Shown here piece by piece: positions 57,103 to 64,000 of a stretch of 64,000 nt of DNA. Below the pieces are notes generated by a model. The model searched no databases. It had not been told where the DNA came from and saw only the letters and a list, made by a program, of their open reading frames with translations. The DNA lies in contig NZ_QUNO01000006.1 of NCBI RefSeq assembly GCF_003387475.1, positions 372,001-436,000 of the forward strand. The letters are read 5' to 3'. A program made the translations under genes and the position numbers. The stretch is from Kutzneria buriramensis. Its GTDB lineage: Bacteria > Actinomycetota > Actinomycetes > Mycobacteriales > Pseudonocardiaceae. Within the stretch, counting starts at the first letter, position 1. The number at the start of each line of letters is the position of its first letter.

Positions 57103-58196
57103 AAGAGCCGCCCGACGATCTTGCCTGCCGCCGGCTCCGGAACCCCCAGCCCGGCCAGGGACGAGAGCAGGTCGTGGCACGGCTCGGCCCAATCGAGGCG
57201 GAGCCGGCCGGCGAGGACCGCCCGGGCCACATCGCCGACGATGCCCGGCTCGGCGGCCAGCACCTCGGCGGACGGGAAGGCGTGGGTGAGCCCGTGTCCG
57301 AGGCCGGCGACCGGGGCGCCGTACCGACGGACCAGCTCGCCCCCGTCGTCGCTGACGGCGCCGACGACGATCTCCAACGGCGCCCACGCGCCCGGCGACC
57401 GGCCTTCTGCGGGCTGGTCGATGCCGACGAGCCGCGCCGCCTTCTCGACGACGTGGATCACGCCCTCCCAGTGCGGCAGATGTGCCGTCAGCAGCAGGTG
57501 ATCCGCCCCGCCCGGGCCGATCTCCAGCAGGCCCGGGTCACCGTCGAGGATGATCGTCCGCCGGTACGTGCCGTCCACAATGGACTCCACGCCCGGCACG
57601 GCGTCGGCCGCCAGCCCATTGAGCATCGCCGGCCAGTCGTACGGGGCGGTGAACGGCAGTCGCAGCGGCAGCCCGCCGTCGGCGACGAGCCGGTCGCTGC
57701 GCCGACGGCGGGCCCGCAGATCGCTGGGGGCGGCCCGGAACACCTCGCGCATCGCGCGGTTGAACTGGCGCAGGCTCCCGAAGCCGGAGGCGAACGCGAT
57801 CTCGGCGATGGTCAGGTCGGTGTCGTCGAGCAGCCGGCGGGCGAAGTGCGCGCGGCGGGACCGGGCGAACCCGTCCGGTGTGACGCCGAGGTGGTCGTGG
57901 AACAGCCGCCGCAAGTGTCGGGCCGACACGCCCAGCCGCGCCCCGACCGCCGCCTCGTTGGCCTCGTCGAGCAGCCCGTTGATGATCAGCTGCACCGCCC
58001 GGCACACCAGCTCCGGCGCGTCGTCCGCGACCGGGCCCGCCACCCGGTACGGCCGGCACCGCAGGCAGGCACGGTAGCCGGCGGCCTCGGCGGAGGCGGC
58101 GTGCTCGAAGGTCTCGGTGTTCTCCGCCAGGGGCTTGGCGCCGCAGCCCGGCCGGCAGTAGATGCCGGTCGTGCGCACGGCCGAGTACGTCGTCAC
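57072..58196 (-). CDS. Ada/AraC/AlkA fusion with shortened glycosylase domain
   Basis: A 374-residue protein of the AlkA-type DNA repair family. An Ada zinc domain (TGIYCRPGCGAKPLAENTETFEHAASAEAAGYRACLRCRPYR, with four Cys) is followed by an AraC helix-turn-helix (LTIAEIAFASGFGSLRQFNRAMREVF) and an AlkA N-terminal domain (PLRLPFTAPYDWPAMLNGLAADA). The helix-hairpin-helix glycosylase part is incomplete: full-length relatives are about 480-500 residues and keep the LPGIGPWTA hairpin and a catalytic Asp, whereas this one ends LAGLGVPEPAAGKIVGRLF. It may sense alkylation without base excision. The GTG overlaps the lipoprotein gene stop. Confidence 0.82.
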   Translation of the reverse strand: MTTYSAVRTTGIYCRPGCGAKPLAENTETFEHAASAEAAGYRACLRCRPYRVAGPVADDAPELVCRAVQLIINGLLDEANEAAVGARLGVSARHLRRLFHDHLGVTPDGFARSRRAHFARRLLDDTDLTIAEIAFASGFGSLRQFNRAMREVFRAAPSDLRARRRRSDRLVADGGLPLRLPFTAPYDWPAMLNGLAADAVPGVESIVDGTYRRTIILDGDPGLLEIGPGGADHLLLTAHLPHWEGVIHVVEKAARLVGIDQPAEGRSPGAWAPLEIVVGAVSDDGGELVRRYGAPVAGLGHGLTHAFPSAEVLAAEPGIVGDVARAVLAGRLRLDWAEPCHDLLSSLAGLGVPEPAAGKIVGRLFHRNRSLSSP

Positions 58197-58678
58197 CGAC
58201 CCATGCTCGGCCGTGTCCGCCGTCCGGTCCAGCCGTTTCCGGACACCTGGCGGAACCGCAGGGACGCGAGCGCGTCCAGCACGCCCTTGTGCGGTTGGCC
58301 GCACGCGTAGGTGGGGACGTCCGGCTCGACGGCCTCGCCGTCGGCGTCGACCAACGCGAAGAACTCCAACTGAATGGCCTGCGCGGCGCAGACGGCGTCC
58401 GCGGGCGTCGGTTCCGACGGCATTCGCAGCTGCCGCACCAGCTCATCCGCCGGGCCGTCCGCACGCTCGGTGATCTGCGGCGAACCGTTGATGCGGAACG
58501 GGCAGCGCAGCACCCACACCGCCTTGAAGTCCACCAGCGTCACCGTATTCGGTGAAATCTGCCGCGACGGACAGGTCGCGGTGACCGGATGCCCCGAGCC
58601 GGCGGTGAGCTCCGGCGGGGTGGATTGGGCGGCGCAGCCGGCCAGCAGCACAGCGACAAGAACCAGGATTCCCCTCAC
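58193..58678 (-). CDS. Small lipoprotein of unknown function
   Basis: A 161-residue exported protein with a lipobox LLAGC (Cys15 as the anchor). The mature part has cysteines in VTATCPSRQ, VLRCPF, DAVCAAQ and TYACGQP that could form disulphides. I recognise no family. It lies directly upstream of the AlkA-like gene with a 4-bp overlap, so the pair is co-transcribed for no obvious functional reason. Confidence 0.75.
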   Translation of the reverse strand: MRGILVLVAVLLAGCAAQSTPPELTAGSGHPVTATCPSRQISPNTVTLVDFKAVWVLRCPFRINGSPQITERADGPADELVRQLRMPSEPTPADAVCAAQAIQLEFFALVDADGEAVEPDVPTYACGQPHKGVLDALASLRFRQVSGNGWTGRRTRPSMGR

Positions 58679-58734
58679 AGCGGTGACACGGAACCCGCCT
58701 GCGGGCGGGTTGCCCGCATCGGCAGACTCGACGG

Positions 58735-59580
58735 GTGACCGAGAGCCTCCTGATCACCCAGCCCGTGTCCGCGCCCGGCGTTCTGCTGCTGGGCGGCTCG
58801 GAGGGCAGCCTGCCCGAGCGCGACGCCCGCGTGTTGGCCGAGGAGGGCTACCACGTGCTGGCGCTGGCCTACTTCGGCCGGCCGACGCTGCCGCCGGGGC
58901 TGGTGGACATCCCGCTGGAGTACTTCTTCGCCGCCGTCGACAAGATCGCGTCGTTCTCCGACGGCCCGATCGCGATCGTCGGCGGCTCCCGTGGCGGCGA
59001 GGCGGCGCTGCTGATCGGCGCGCACGACAAGCGGGTCGGCGCGGTGGTCAGCGTCGCCGGCAGCGGGCTGGTCACGCAGGGCATCGACTACCGCGCCGGG
59101 GCGCTGCTGGACATCCTCGGCACTCCTGCCGCCTCGTGGACGCTGCGTCGCCGGCCGCTGGACTACGTGCCCTACGAGGTCGGCGACGAGATGCGGGACC
59201 TGGTCGAGCGCGGCGAACCGGTGCCGCTGCGGCTGGCCTACCCGGAGCCGCCGGCGGAGGTCGAGCGGTACCGGATCCCGGTGGAGCGGATCGGCGGCCC
59301 GGTGCTGATGCTGTCCGGCGGCGACGACACGATGTGGCCGTCGGTGGGCTACAGCCAGCTCGCCGCCGACTCCGCCGACAACGTGGAGCACCGTATCTAC
59401 GAGGGCGCCGGGCACACCATCGCCGGACCGCCCGGCGCGCCGTTCACCACCACCGTCCTGCCGGGACCGGGCGTGCGGTTCGAGGTGGGCGGCACGCCGG
59501 AGATCAACACGAAGGCCCGCGCCGCCGCCTGGTCCGCCACGCTGGAGTTCCTCCACGAGAATCTCGGCGTCACCCGATAG
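58735..59580 (+). CDS. Alpha/beta-hydrolase, acyl-CoA thioester hydrolase (BAAT C-terminal) type
   Basis: A 281-residue hydrolase. The nucleophile is Ser85 in IVGGSRGGEAALLIG, the acid lies in SGGDDTMWPS and the histidine in GAGHTIAGPP. The early PGVLLLGGSEGSLPERDARVLAEEGYHVLALAYFG matches the C-terminal catalytic domain of bile-acid-CoA:amino acid N-acyltransferase-like thioesterases, here without the N-terminal domain. The substrate is unknown. GTG start; no strong ribosome site. Confidence 0.85.
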   Translation: MTESLLITQPVSAPGVLLLGGSEGSLPERDARVLAEEGYHVLALAYFGRPTLPPGLVDIPLEYFFAAVDKIASFSDGPIAIVGGSRGGEAALLIGAHDKRVGAVVSVAGSGLVTQGIDYRAGALLDILGTPAASWTLRRRPLDYVPYEVGDEMRDLVERGEPVPLRLAYPEPPAEVERYRIPVERIGGPVLMLSGGDDTMWPSVGYSQLAADSADNVEHRIYEGAGHTIAGPPGAPFTTTVLPGPGVRFEVGGTPEINTKARAAAWSATLEFLHENLGVTR

Positions 59581-59591
59581 GGTCCGGCGCT

Positions 59592-60398
59592 GTGCGTTCC
59601 CACGACTACGGCCGCGACGTGCTGGCCGGACCGAAGAAGCGCCGGCAGATCCCCGAGGTCGTGGCCGAGCCGGGGGTGGTCGTGGAGGACCCGGCGTCGG
59701 GGTTCTGCGGCGCGGTCGTCCGGTTCGAGTCGGGCCACGTGGTGCTGGAGGACCGGCACGGCCGGCACCGGTTGTTCCCGTTGACGCCGGCGGGGTTCCT
59801 CATCGACGGGCAGCCGGTCACGCTGGTGCGGCCGGCCGCCGAAGCCCCGAAGCGCCAGCTGTCGGCGTCCGGGTCGGTGAAGGTCGAGGGGCTCAAGGCC
59901 CGCACGGCGCGGGACAGCCGGATCTGGGTGGAGGGCCTGCACGACGCGACGCTGGTGGAGCGCGTGTGGGGGCACGACCTGCGCGTCGAGGGTGTCGTGG
60001 TGGAGCCGCTGGACGGCGTGGACGTGCTGCCCGACCGCATCGAGGAGTTCGGCACCGGCCCCGGGCGGCGGCTGGGCGTGCTGGTGGACCACCTGGTCGA
60101 CGGCTCGAAGGAGTCCAGGCTGGTGTCGTCGATCCGTGACGGCAACGTGCTGGTGACGGGCCACCCCTACGTCGACATCTGGCAGGCGGTGAAGCCGGCG
60201 TCGGTGGGCATCCGGGCGTGGCCGACGGTGCCGCGCGGGATCCCGTGGAAGGAGGGCATCTGCGACGCGCTCGGCTGGGGCGACCCGACCGAGGGCTGGC
60301 GGCGGGTGCTGGCCGGCGTGAAGGGCTTCCGGGATCTGGAGACGCCCCTGCTGGGGGCGGTCGAGCGGCTGATCGACTTCGTCACGGAACCGGTATAG
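59592..60398 (+). CDS. DUF3097 family protein
   Basis: A 268-residue protein of the actinobacterial DUF3097 family: YGRDVLAGPKKRRQIPEVVAEPGVVVED, DSRIWVEGLHDATLVERVWGHDLRVEGVVVEPLDG, GVLVDHLVDGSKESRLV and GHPYVDIWQAVKP. The middle segment has a TOPRIM-like look (WVEGLHDATLVE...VLVDHL), which hints at a nucleic-acid role, but no activity is known. It starts 11 bases after the hydrolase stop. Confidence 0.9.
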   Translation: MRSHDYGRDVLAGPKKRRQIPEVVAEPGVVVEDPASGFCGAVVRFESGHVVLEDRHGRHRLFPLTPAGFLIDGQPVTLVRPAAEAPKRQLSASGSVKVEGLKARTARDSRIWVEGLHDATLVERVWGHDLRVEGVVVEPLDGVDVLPDRIEEFGTGPGRRLGVLVDHLVDGSKESRLVSSIRDGNVLVTGHPYVDIWQAVKPASVGIRAWPTVPRGIPWKEGICDALGWGDPTEGWRRVLAGVKGFRDLETPLLGAVERLIDFVTEPV

Positions 60399-60465
60399 GT
60401 CACACACGTGTCACGTGCGGTGCGGTCGCCCGATGGTGGCGGGCGGGTTCTGCCACGATGGGGTC

Positions 60466-60897
60466 ATGGCCGCTCTGTTGTGGCTCCTGTTCGGCGTCGC
60501 GCTGGTGCTCGCCGAGGTCCTGTCCGGGGACTTCGTCCTCGTGATGCTGGGCGTCGCGGGGCTGGCGGCCGCGCTGACCGACGTGATCGGCGGGAGCCTG
60601 CTCGCTGACGGGATCGTGTTCGCCGTGACGTCTTTGGTGGGAATCTTCGCCGTCCGCCCGCTGCTGCGCAGCCGGCTGATGTCGGGGCACGAGCACCTGA
60701 GCACCAACATCCAGGCGCTCAAGGGTGTGCAAGCGGTGGTGCTGTCCACGGTCGACGAACACGACGGCCGGGTGCGCATCAACGGTGAGGTGTGGTCGGC
60801 TCGTGCGTTCGAGCCGACGCAGCGGTTGGAGCCGGGCCGGCAGGTGATCGTCATGGACATCTCGGGAGCGACGGCAATCGTGTGGGCGGAGAACTGA
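60466..60897 (+). CDS. NfeD-like membrane protein
   Basis: A 143-residue protein of the NfeD family. Two or three N-terminal membrane helices (LWLLFGVALVLAEVLSGDFVLVMLGVAGLAAALTD and IVFAVTSLVGIFAV) precede an OB-fold domain (QALKGVQAVVLSTVDEHDGRVRINGEVWSARAFEP). NfeD proteins partner with SPFH/flotillin-type proteins, and the next gene is one, joined by a TGATG overlap. Confidence 0.88.
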   Translation: MAALLWLLFGVALVLAEVLSGDFVLVMLGVAGLAAALTDVIGGSLLADGIVFAVTSLVGIFAVRPLLRSRLMSGHEHLSTNIQALKGVQAVVLSTVDEHDGRVRINGEVWSARAFEPTQRLEPGRQVIVMDISGATAIVWAEN

Positions 60898-62063
60898 TGG
60901 AGGCAGCGACAGTGACCACGATCATCGTCGTGATCGTCATCATCCTGGTGGTGCTGACGATCGCGGTGAAGTCCGTGCTGATCATCCCGCAGGCGCAGGC
61001 CGCGGTGATCGAGCGGCTCGGCCGGTACCGGGCGACGGCGACGCCCGGCCCGAAGCTGTTGATGCCGTTCCTGGACCGCGTGCGGGCCCGCATCGACCTG
61101 CGCGAGCAGGTGGTGTCCTTCCCGCCGCAGCCGGTGATCACCGAGGACAACCTGACGGTCTCCATCGACACCGTCGTGTACTTCCAGGTGACCGACCCGC
61201 GCGCGGCGGTGTACGAGATCTCCAACTACATCGTGGGTGTGGAGCAGCTGACCACCACCACGCTGCGCAACGTGGTCGGCGGCATGAGCCTGGAGCAGAC
61301 GCTGACCTCCCGCGACTCGATCAACAACCAGCTGCGCGGGGTGCTGGACGAGGCGACCGGCCGCTGGGGCATCCGGGTGGCCCGGGTGGAGCTCAAGGCG
61401 ATCGACCCGCCGCCGTCCATCCAGGACTCCATGGAGAAGCAGATGCGCGCCGACCGGGAGAAGCGCGCGATGATCCTGACCGCCGAGGGCCAGCGGGAGT
61501 CGGCGATCAAGACGGCCGAGGGCCAGAAGCAGGGTCAGATCCTGGCGGCCGAGGGCGCCAAGCAGGCGGCGATCCTGGCCGCGGAGGCCGACCGGCAGTC
61601 CCGGATCCTGCGCGCGGAGGGCGAGCGGGCGGCCCGCTACCTCCAGGCGCAGGGTCAGGCCAAGGCGATCGAGAAGGTGTTCGCGGCGATCAAGGCCGGC
61701 AAGCCGACCCCGGAGGTGCTGGCCTACCAGTACCTCCAGACGCTGCCACAGATGGCGCAGGGCGACGCCAACAAGGTGTGGCTGATCCCGTCGGACTACG
61801 GCAAGGCCCTGGAGGGCTTCGCCCGGATGCTCGGCGCGCCCGGCGAGGACGGCGTGTTCCGGTACGAGCCCCCGGTGACCGACGCGTCCGCGCCGGCCCC
61901 GGAGGAGACCGAGGACGCCGTCGCCAACTGGTTCGATCCGCCGGCCCCGACGGAGGCCACCCAGGCGGTGCGGGCGGCGGAACGGGCGGCCGCGGAGATC
62001 ACCTCCGACGAGCCGCAGCCCGGCGCCGGTTACACCGAGTTGTCGGACGGGCCGCGCCCCTGA
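60897..62063 (+). CDS. SPFH/Band 7 (stomatin-like) membrane protein
   Basis: A 388-residue protein. An N-terminal membrane helix (TTIIVVIVIILVVLTIAV) is followed by an SPFH domain (QAQAAVIERLGRYRATATPGPKLLMPFLDRVRARIDLREQVVSFPPQPVITEDNL...) and a long Ala/Glu/Gln-rich coiled coil (about 195-270). The Pro-rich acidic tail is cytoplasmic. It should form oligomeric rings on the membrane with its NfeD partner and organise membrane microdomains or protease control. A strong terminator follows. Confidence 0.92.
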   Translation: MEAATVTTIIVVIVIILVVLTIAVKSVLIIPQAQAAVIERLGRYRATATPGPKLLMPFLDRVRARIDLREQVVSFPPQPVITEDNLTVSIDTVVYFQVTDPRAAVYEISNYIVGVEQLTTTTLRNVVGGMSLEQTLTSRDSINNQLRGVLDEATGRWGIRVARVELKAIDPPPSIQDSMEKQMRADREKRAMILTAEGQRESAIKTAEGQKQGQILAAEGAKQAAILAAEADRQSRILRAEGERAARYLQAQGQAKAIEKVFAAIKAGKPTPEVLAYQYLQTLPQMAQGDANKVWLIPSDYGKALEGFARMLGAPGEDGVFRYEPPVTDASAPAPEETEDAVANWFDPPAPTEATQAVRAAERAAAEITSDEPQPGAGYTELSDGPRP

Positions 62064-62070
62064 CGGTCCG

Positions 62071-62107
62071 GCGGCAGCCCCGGACCGCCGCGGTCCGGGG
62101 CTGCCGC
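62071..62107. terminator. Terminator after the SPFH gene
   Basis: Perfect 16-bp arms GCGGCAGCCCCGGACC and GGTCCGGGGCTGCCGC around a 5-base loop start eight bases after the stop and are followed by ATTTCC. It could also serve the convergent methyltransferase. Confidence 0.85.
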
Positions 62108-62195
62108 ATTTCCGGGATTAGCGGCCGGGGCTCGCCCGTCCGGCCGTGTGCAACGGTTTTCCGAGATTTCCGACACACCGAGTGTGGGTGCGCGA

Positions 62196-62972
62196 CTACG
62201 CGTCGACGCGCTCCAGGACGAGCATGTCGGCCGTTTGGATTACCGGCTCCGGCGGCGCGCCTTCGGCTCGTCTTGCGGCGGCCTGCATGGCGGCCATGCC
62301 TTCGGCGATCTCCTCTTCCGACATATGCTGCAAGGTGGAAAAGGAGCGGTGTCGGAATCGCTCGAAATAGGCGGGCAGGCTGGCGGCGACCTGCTGGTCG
62401 ACGTGGTCGAGGGTGACGTAGCGGAGGCCGGCCTCGGCGAACTGGGCGATGACCTCGTCCAGCCGCGGGAACACCATGTCGTCGACCTGGCGGGCGCGGG
62501 GGAAGAAGCGGTACCAGACGTGGTCGTGCATCTGGCCGGAGAAGCCGCTGTGCACGCACAGCCGGGCGCCCGGGCGCAGCACCCGGGCCAGCTCCTTCAC
62601 GCCCAGCGTGCGGTGCTCGACATGGTGCAGGACCAGGAACATCACCGCCAGGTCGCAGCTGTTGTCGGGCAGCGGGATCGCCTCGGCGCGGCCGTCGGAG
62701 TAGGTGACCCGCGGGTGCGGGTGGGCGGCTGCGGCGACCTCGCGCATCCGTGCGGAGGGCTCCACGCCGTGCACCGGGCCGCCGAAGGTGTCGGCGAGGG
62801 CGTCGCTGAACCGGCCGGTGCCCGATCCCAGGTCGAGCACGGTGAGCGGGCGGCGGGTGGGGGCGTTGCGCTCCAGGGCGGCCATCCACGTGGCGACGGT
62901 CTCCGGCGGCAGCACTCGTCCGCGTTCGTAGACGGCGTGCAGCCCCTCGTCGTAATCCACGCGATTATGCAT
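62196..62972 (-). CDS. Class I SAM-dependent methyltransferase
   Basis: A 258-residue methyltransferase. Motif I is LTVLDLGSGTGRF (about 43-55), then VHGVEPSARMREVA, CDLAVMFLVLHHVE and ARVLRPGARLCVHSGF. The C-terminal half (FPRARQVDDMVFPRLDEV...) is helical and family-specific. Substrate unknown. The palindrome CAACCCTAGGGTTG lies five bases upstream and contains a TAGGGT -10-like box six bases before the ATG, so expression looks leaderless and regulated. Confidence 0.88.
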   Translation of the reverse strand: MHNRVDYDEGLHAVYERGRVLPPETVATWMAALERNAPTRRPLTVLDLGSGTGRFSDALADTFGGPVHGVEPSARMREVAAAAHPHPRVTYSDGRAEAIPLPDNSCDLAVMFLVLHHVEHRTLGVKELARVLRPGARLCVHSGFSGQMHDHVWYRFFPRARQVDDMVFPRLDEVIAQFAEAGLRYVTLDHVDQQVAASLPAYFERFRHRSFSTLQHMSEEEIAEGMAAMQAAARRAEGAPPEPVIQTADMLVLERVDA

Positions 62973-62976
62973 GGAA

Positions 62977-62990
62977 CAACCCTAGGGTTG
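62977..62990. promoter_or_regulatory. Palindrome over the methyltransferase promoter
   Basis: CAACCCTAGGGTTG is a perfect 14-bp dyad. On the minus strand its TAGGGT would be the -10 box six bases from the ATG. No regulator gene is adjacent. Confidence 0.4.
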
Positions 62991-63280
62991 CGCATATGCG
63001 GCCGCACTGCTCCGGACGAGTGATGGACTGTGAATAGGTTGCATACGCTTCACCTTCGTGACCGGACGGCAACAATTGACAGTTCTCCGGTCGCGAAATA
63101 CGCGTCACGATCGGCGCACATGTGCTATCGATGCGTGGTGGGCAATTAGCCCTGCCCTGGCGCGCGGGCCGACCACGGTCGGTCACGCCGGGCCGCCTTT
63201 CCGTGTCCGCCCGGTGATCGGACTGCTCCGAACGGTTCGACTGCGTTCACCTGCCGTGTGATGTGGGGTTTGATTGTGCG
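62991..63280. other. 290-base spacer before the right-edge gene
   Basis: No supported gene. TTGACA occurs at 63075-63080, but no convincing -10 box stands at the right distance. A 67-codon frame (63058-63261) has no ribosome site or family resemblance. Confidence 0.45.
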
Positions 63281-64000
63281 GTGATCAGCGGCCAACCCGG
63301 TGGCCCCGGGGCGGAGGAGGGCGGGGACGCGGTTCGCACCCGTGTCGCCGTGGACGCCGCGCTCACGGGCAGTGACGATCCCGGGCGGGCACTGGCCGAG
63401 GTGGTGTCGGCACTGGAGGGTCTGGTCCGCGCCGCGAAGGCCACCGACGCCGTCGAGCTCGCCGAGTACGTCGTGGAGGCGTTGGCCACCGCGCTGGCGC
63501 GGCTGCCGGAACGGGTCACGGTGCTGCGGGCGCTGGCCGATCGGGCACTGGCCGCGCACGTCACGGCCTGCCGGCTGCACCAGGGAGATCCGCTGCGGCT
63601 GGCGCGATGGTTGCTCACATTGCAGGTGGAGCATCCCGAGGGACCGCAGGTTCACCTGACCGACTACGCCGGCACGTTGGGTTCGGCCGGGCTGACGGCG
63701 TATCGGGAGGCGGTGGAGGCGCTGTGCGCGGCGCTTCCCGTGTTGGAGTTCGCGCAGCGGCCGGTGTTCGACCGGCACCGGTGGGCGGTGCTGCGGGTCA
63801 CCGAGGACCTCGCCGAGCACCTGGGCGATGTCGAGCTGCAGGTGACGGCGCTGGCCAAGGACCTGTCCTCGGGCTGGCACTACCTGCGGATCGCCACCCT
63901 GCTGCAAGAGGCCGGCCGGTCCGAGCAGGTGCTGGAGTGGGTCGGGCGCGGGCTGACCGCCAGCGGGTGGCGTGGTGTCGCATCGCGGCTGGTGGACGTC
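63281..64000 (+). CDS. Helical-repeat protein, 3' end outside window
   Basis: A GTG at 63281 opens a frame that runs unbroken to the window edge (240 codons). It begins MISGQPGGPGAEEGGDAVRT. The remainder is Ala/Leu-rich helices of TPR-like spacing, for example GRALAEVVSALEGLVRAAKATDAVELAEYVVEAL, HLTDYAGTLGSAGLTAYREAVEALCAALP and YLRIATLLQEAGRSEQVLEWVGRGL. It resembles the helical half of DUF6880/SWIM-zinc-finger-associated proteins, though I am not sure of the family. An in-frame GTG at 63263 is another possible start. Confidence 0.6.
   Translation, partial: MISGQPGGPGAEEGGDAVRTRVAVDAALTGSDDPGRALAEVVSALEGLVRAAKATDAVELAEYVVEALATALARLPERVTVLRALADRALAAHVTACRLHQGDPLRLARWLLTLQVEHPEGPQVHLTDYAGTLGSAGLTAYREAVEALCAALPVLEFAQRPVFDRHRWAVLRVTEDLAEHLGDVELQVTALAKDLSSGWHYLRIATLLQEAGRSEQVLEWVGRGLTASGWRGVASRLVDV

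Overview
The window is high-GC actinomycete DNA, about 70 percent G+C by eye, densely coded on both strands with many 4-bp ATGA/GTGA overlaps and GTG starts. An actinobacterial integration host factor (mihF type), a PknG-type kinase, DUF3090, SCO1664-family and DUF3097 proteins, a large AfsR/SARP regulator, a StrR/NovG-type antibiotic regulator and a mycothiol-enzyme-like protein together point to a filamentous actinomycete. A Pseudonocardiaceae host such as a Kutzneria or Amycolatopsis relative is my best guess, but that is inference. No rRNA, tRNA or CRISPR array was seen.

Layout. Bases 1-6.3 kb are a plastic region. A phosphotriesterase-family gene is cut by the window edge. A DUF222/HNH (13E12-type) gene follows, frameshifted in its nuclease motif and bracketed by two inverted copies of a ~110-bp palindromic repeat. 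Next comes a 2.6-kb element bounded by 27-bp terminal inverted repeats, holding an MFS exporter and a wrecked IS701-type transposase, and then an SMI1/KNR4-family gene. From 6.3 to 9.9 kb there is a secreted family-3 beta-glucosidase with a lectin tail, behind a CebR/LacI-like operator, and a methyltransferase.

9.97-17.65 kb is the most unusual block. Six tightly coupled genes encode a trypsin-like protease, a PknG-type kinase, a vWA/zinc-ribbon protein, a four-helix GlnX-like membrane protein, a solute-binding lipoprotein and a Trypco1 (CU044_2847-type) protein. It looks like the known GlnH-GlnX-PknG nutrient-signalling chain combined with the protease, vWA and Trypco parts of predicted conflict or signalling systems.

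17.6-24.3 kb holds housekeeping genes: DoxX-like, acyl-CoA dehydrogenase, GT9-like glycosyltransferase, mihF, LD-carboxypeptidase and an S9 peptidase. 24.3-38.0 kb looks like a small natural-product cluster. It contains a DUF711 protein, a StrR/NovG-type activator, an MFS transporter, an aldehyde dehydrogenase, a membrane protein, a Rieske oxygenase, an acyl-CoA ligase-like enzyme, a mycothiol-isomerase-like protein and an operon of a free-standing adenylation-carrier didomain, a type II thioesterase and a P450. This trio is the arrangement used to make beta-hydroxy amino acids on a carrier protein (the NovH/NovI and NikP1/NikQ precedents). Two StrR-type boxes, one inside the regulator gene and one upstream of the adenylation gene, tie regulator to operon.

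38.0-51.2 kb carries conserved actinobacterial genes (DUF3090, SCO1664), an ECF sigma factor fused to a GyrI-like domain next to a YCII protein, a PLP lyase divergent from a MocR regulator, RidA, an SDR, an ArsR/SRPBCC pair behind a perfect palindrome, a lamin-tail secreted protein and an AfsR/SARP regulator. 51.2-64 kb has a secreted GH92 mannosidase behind a DasR-like site, a HAF-repeat protein broken by one amber codon, GNAT/TetR and PEP-mutase/AlkA groups, DUF3097-NfeD-SPFH membrane genes, a methyltransferase and an unfinished gene at the right edge.
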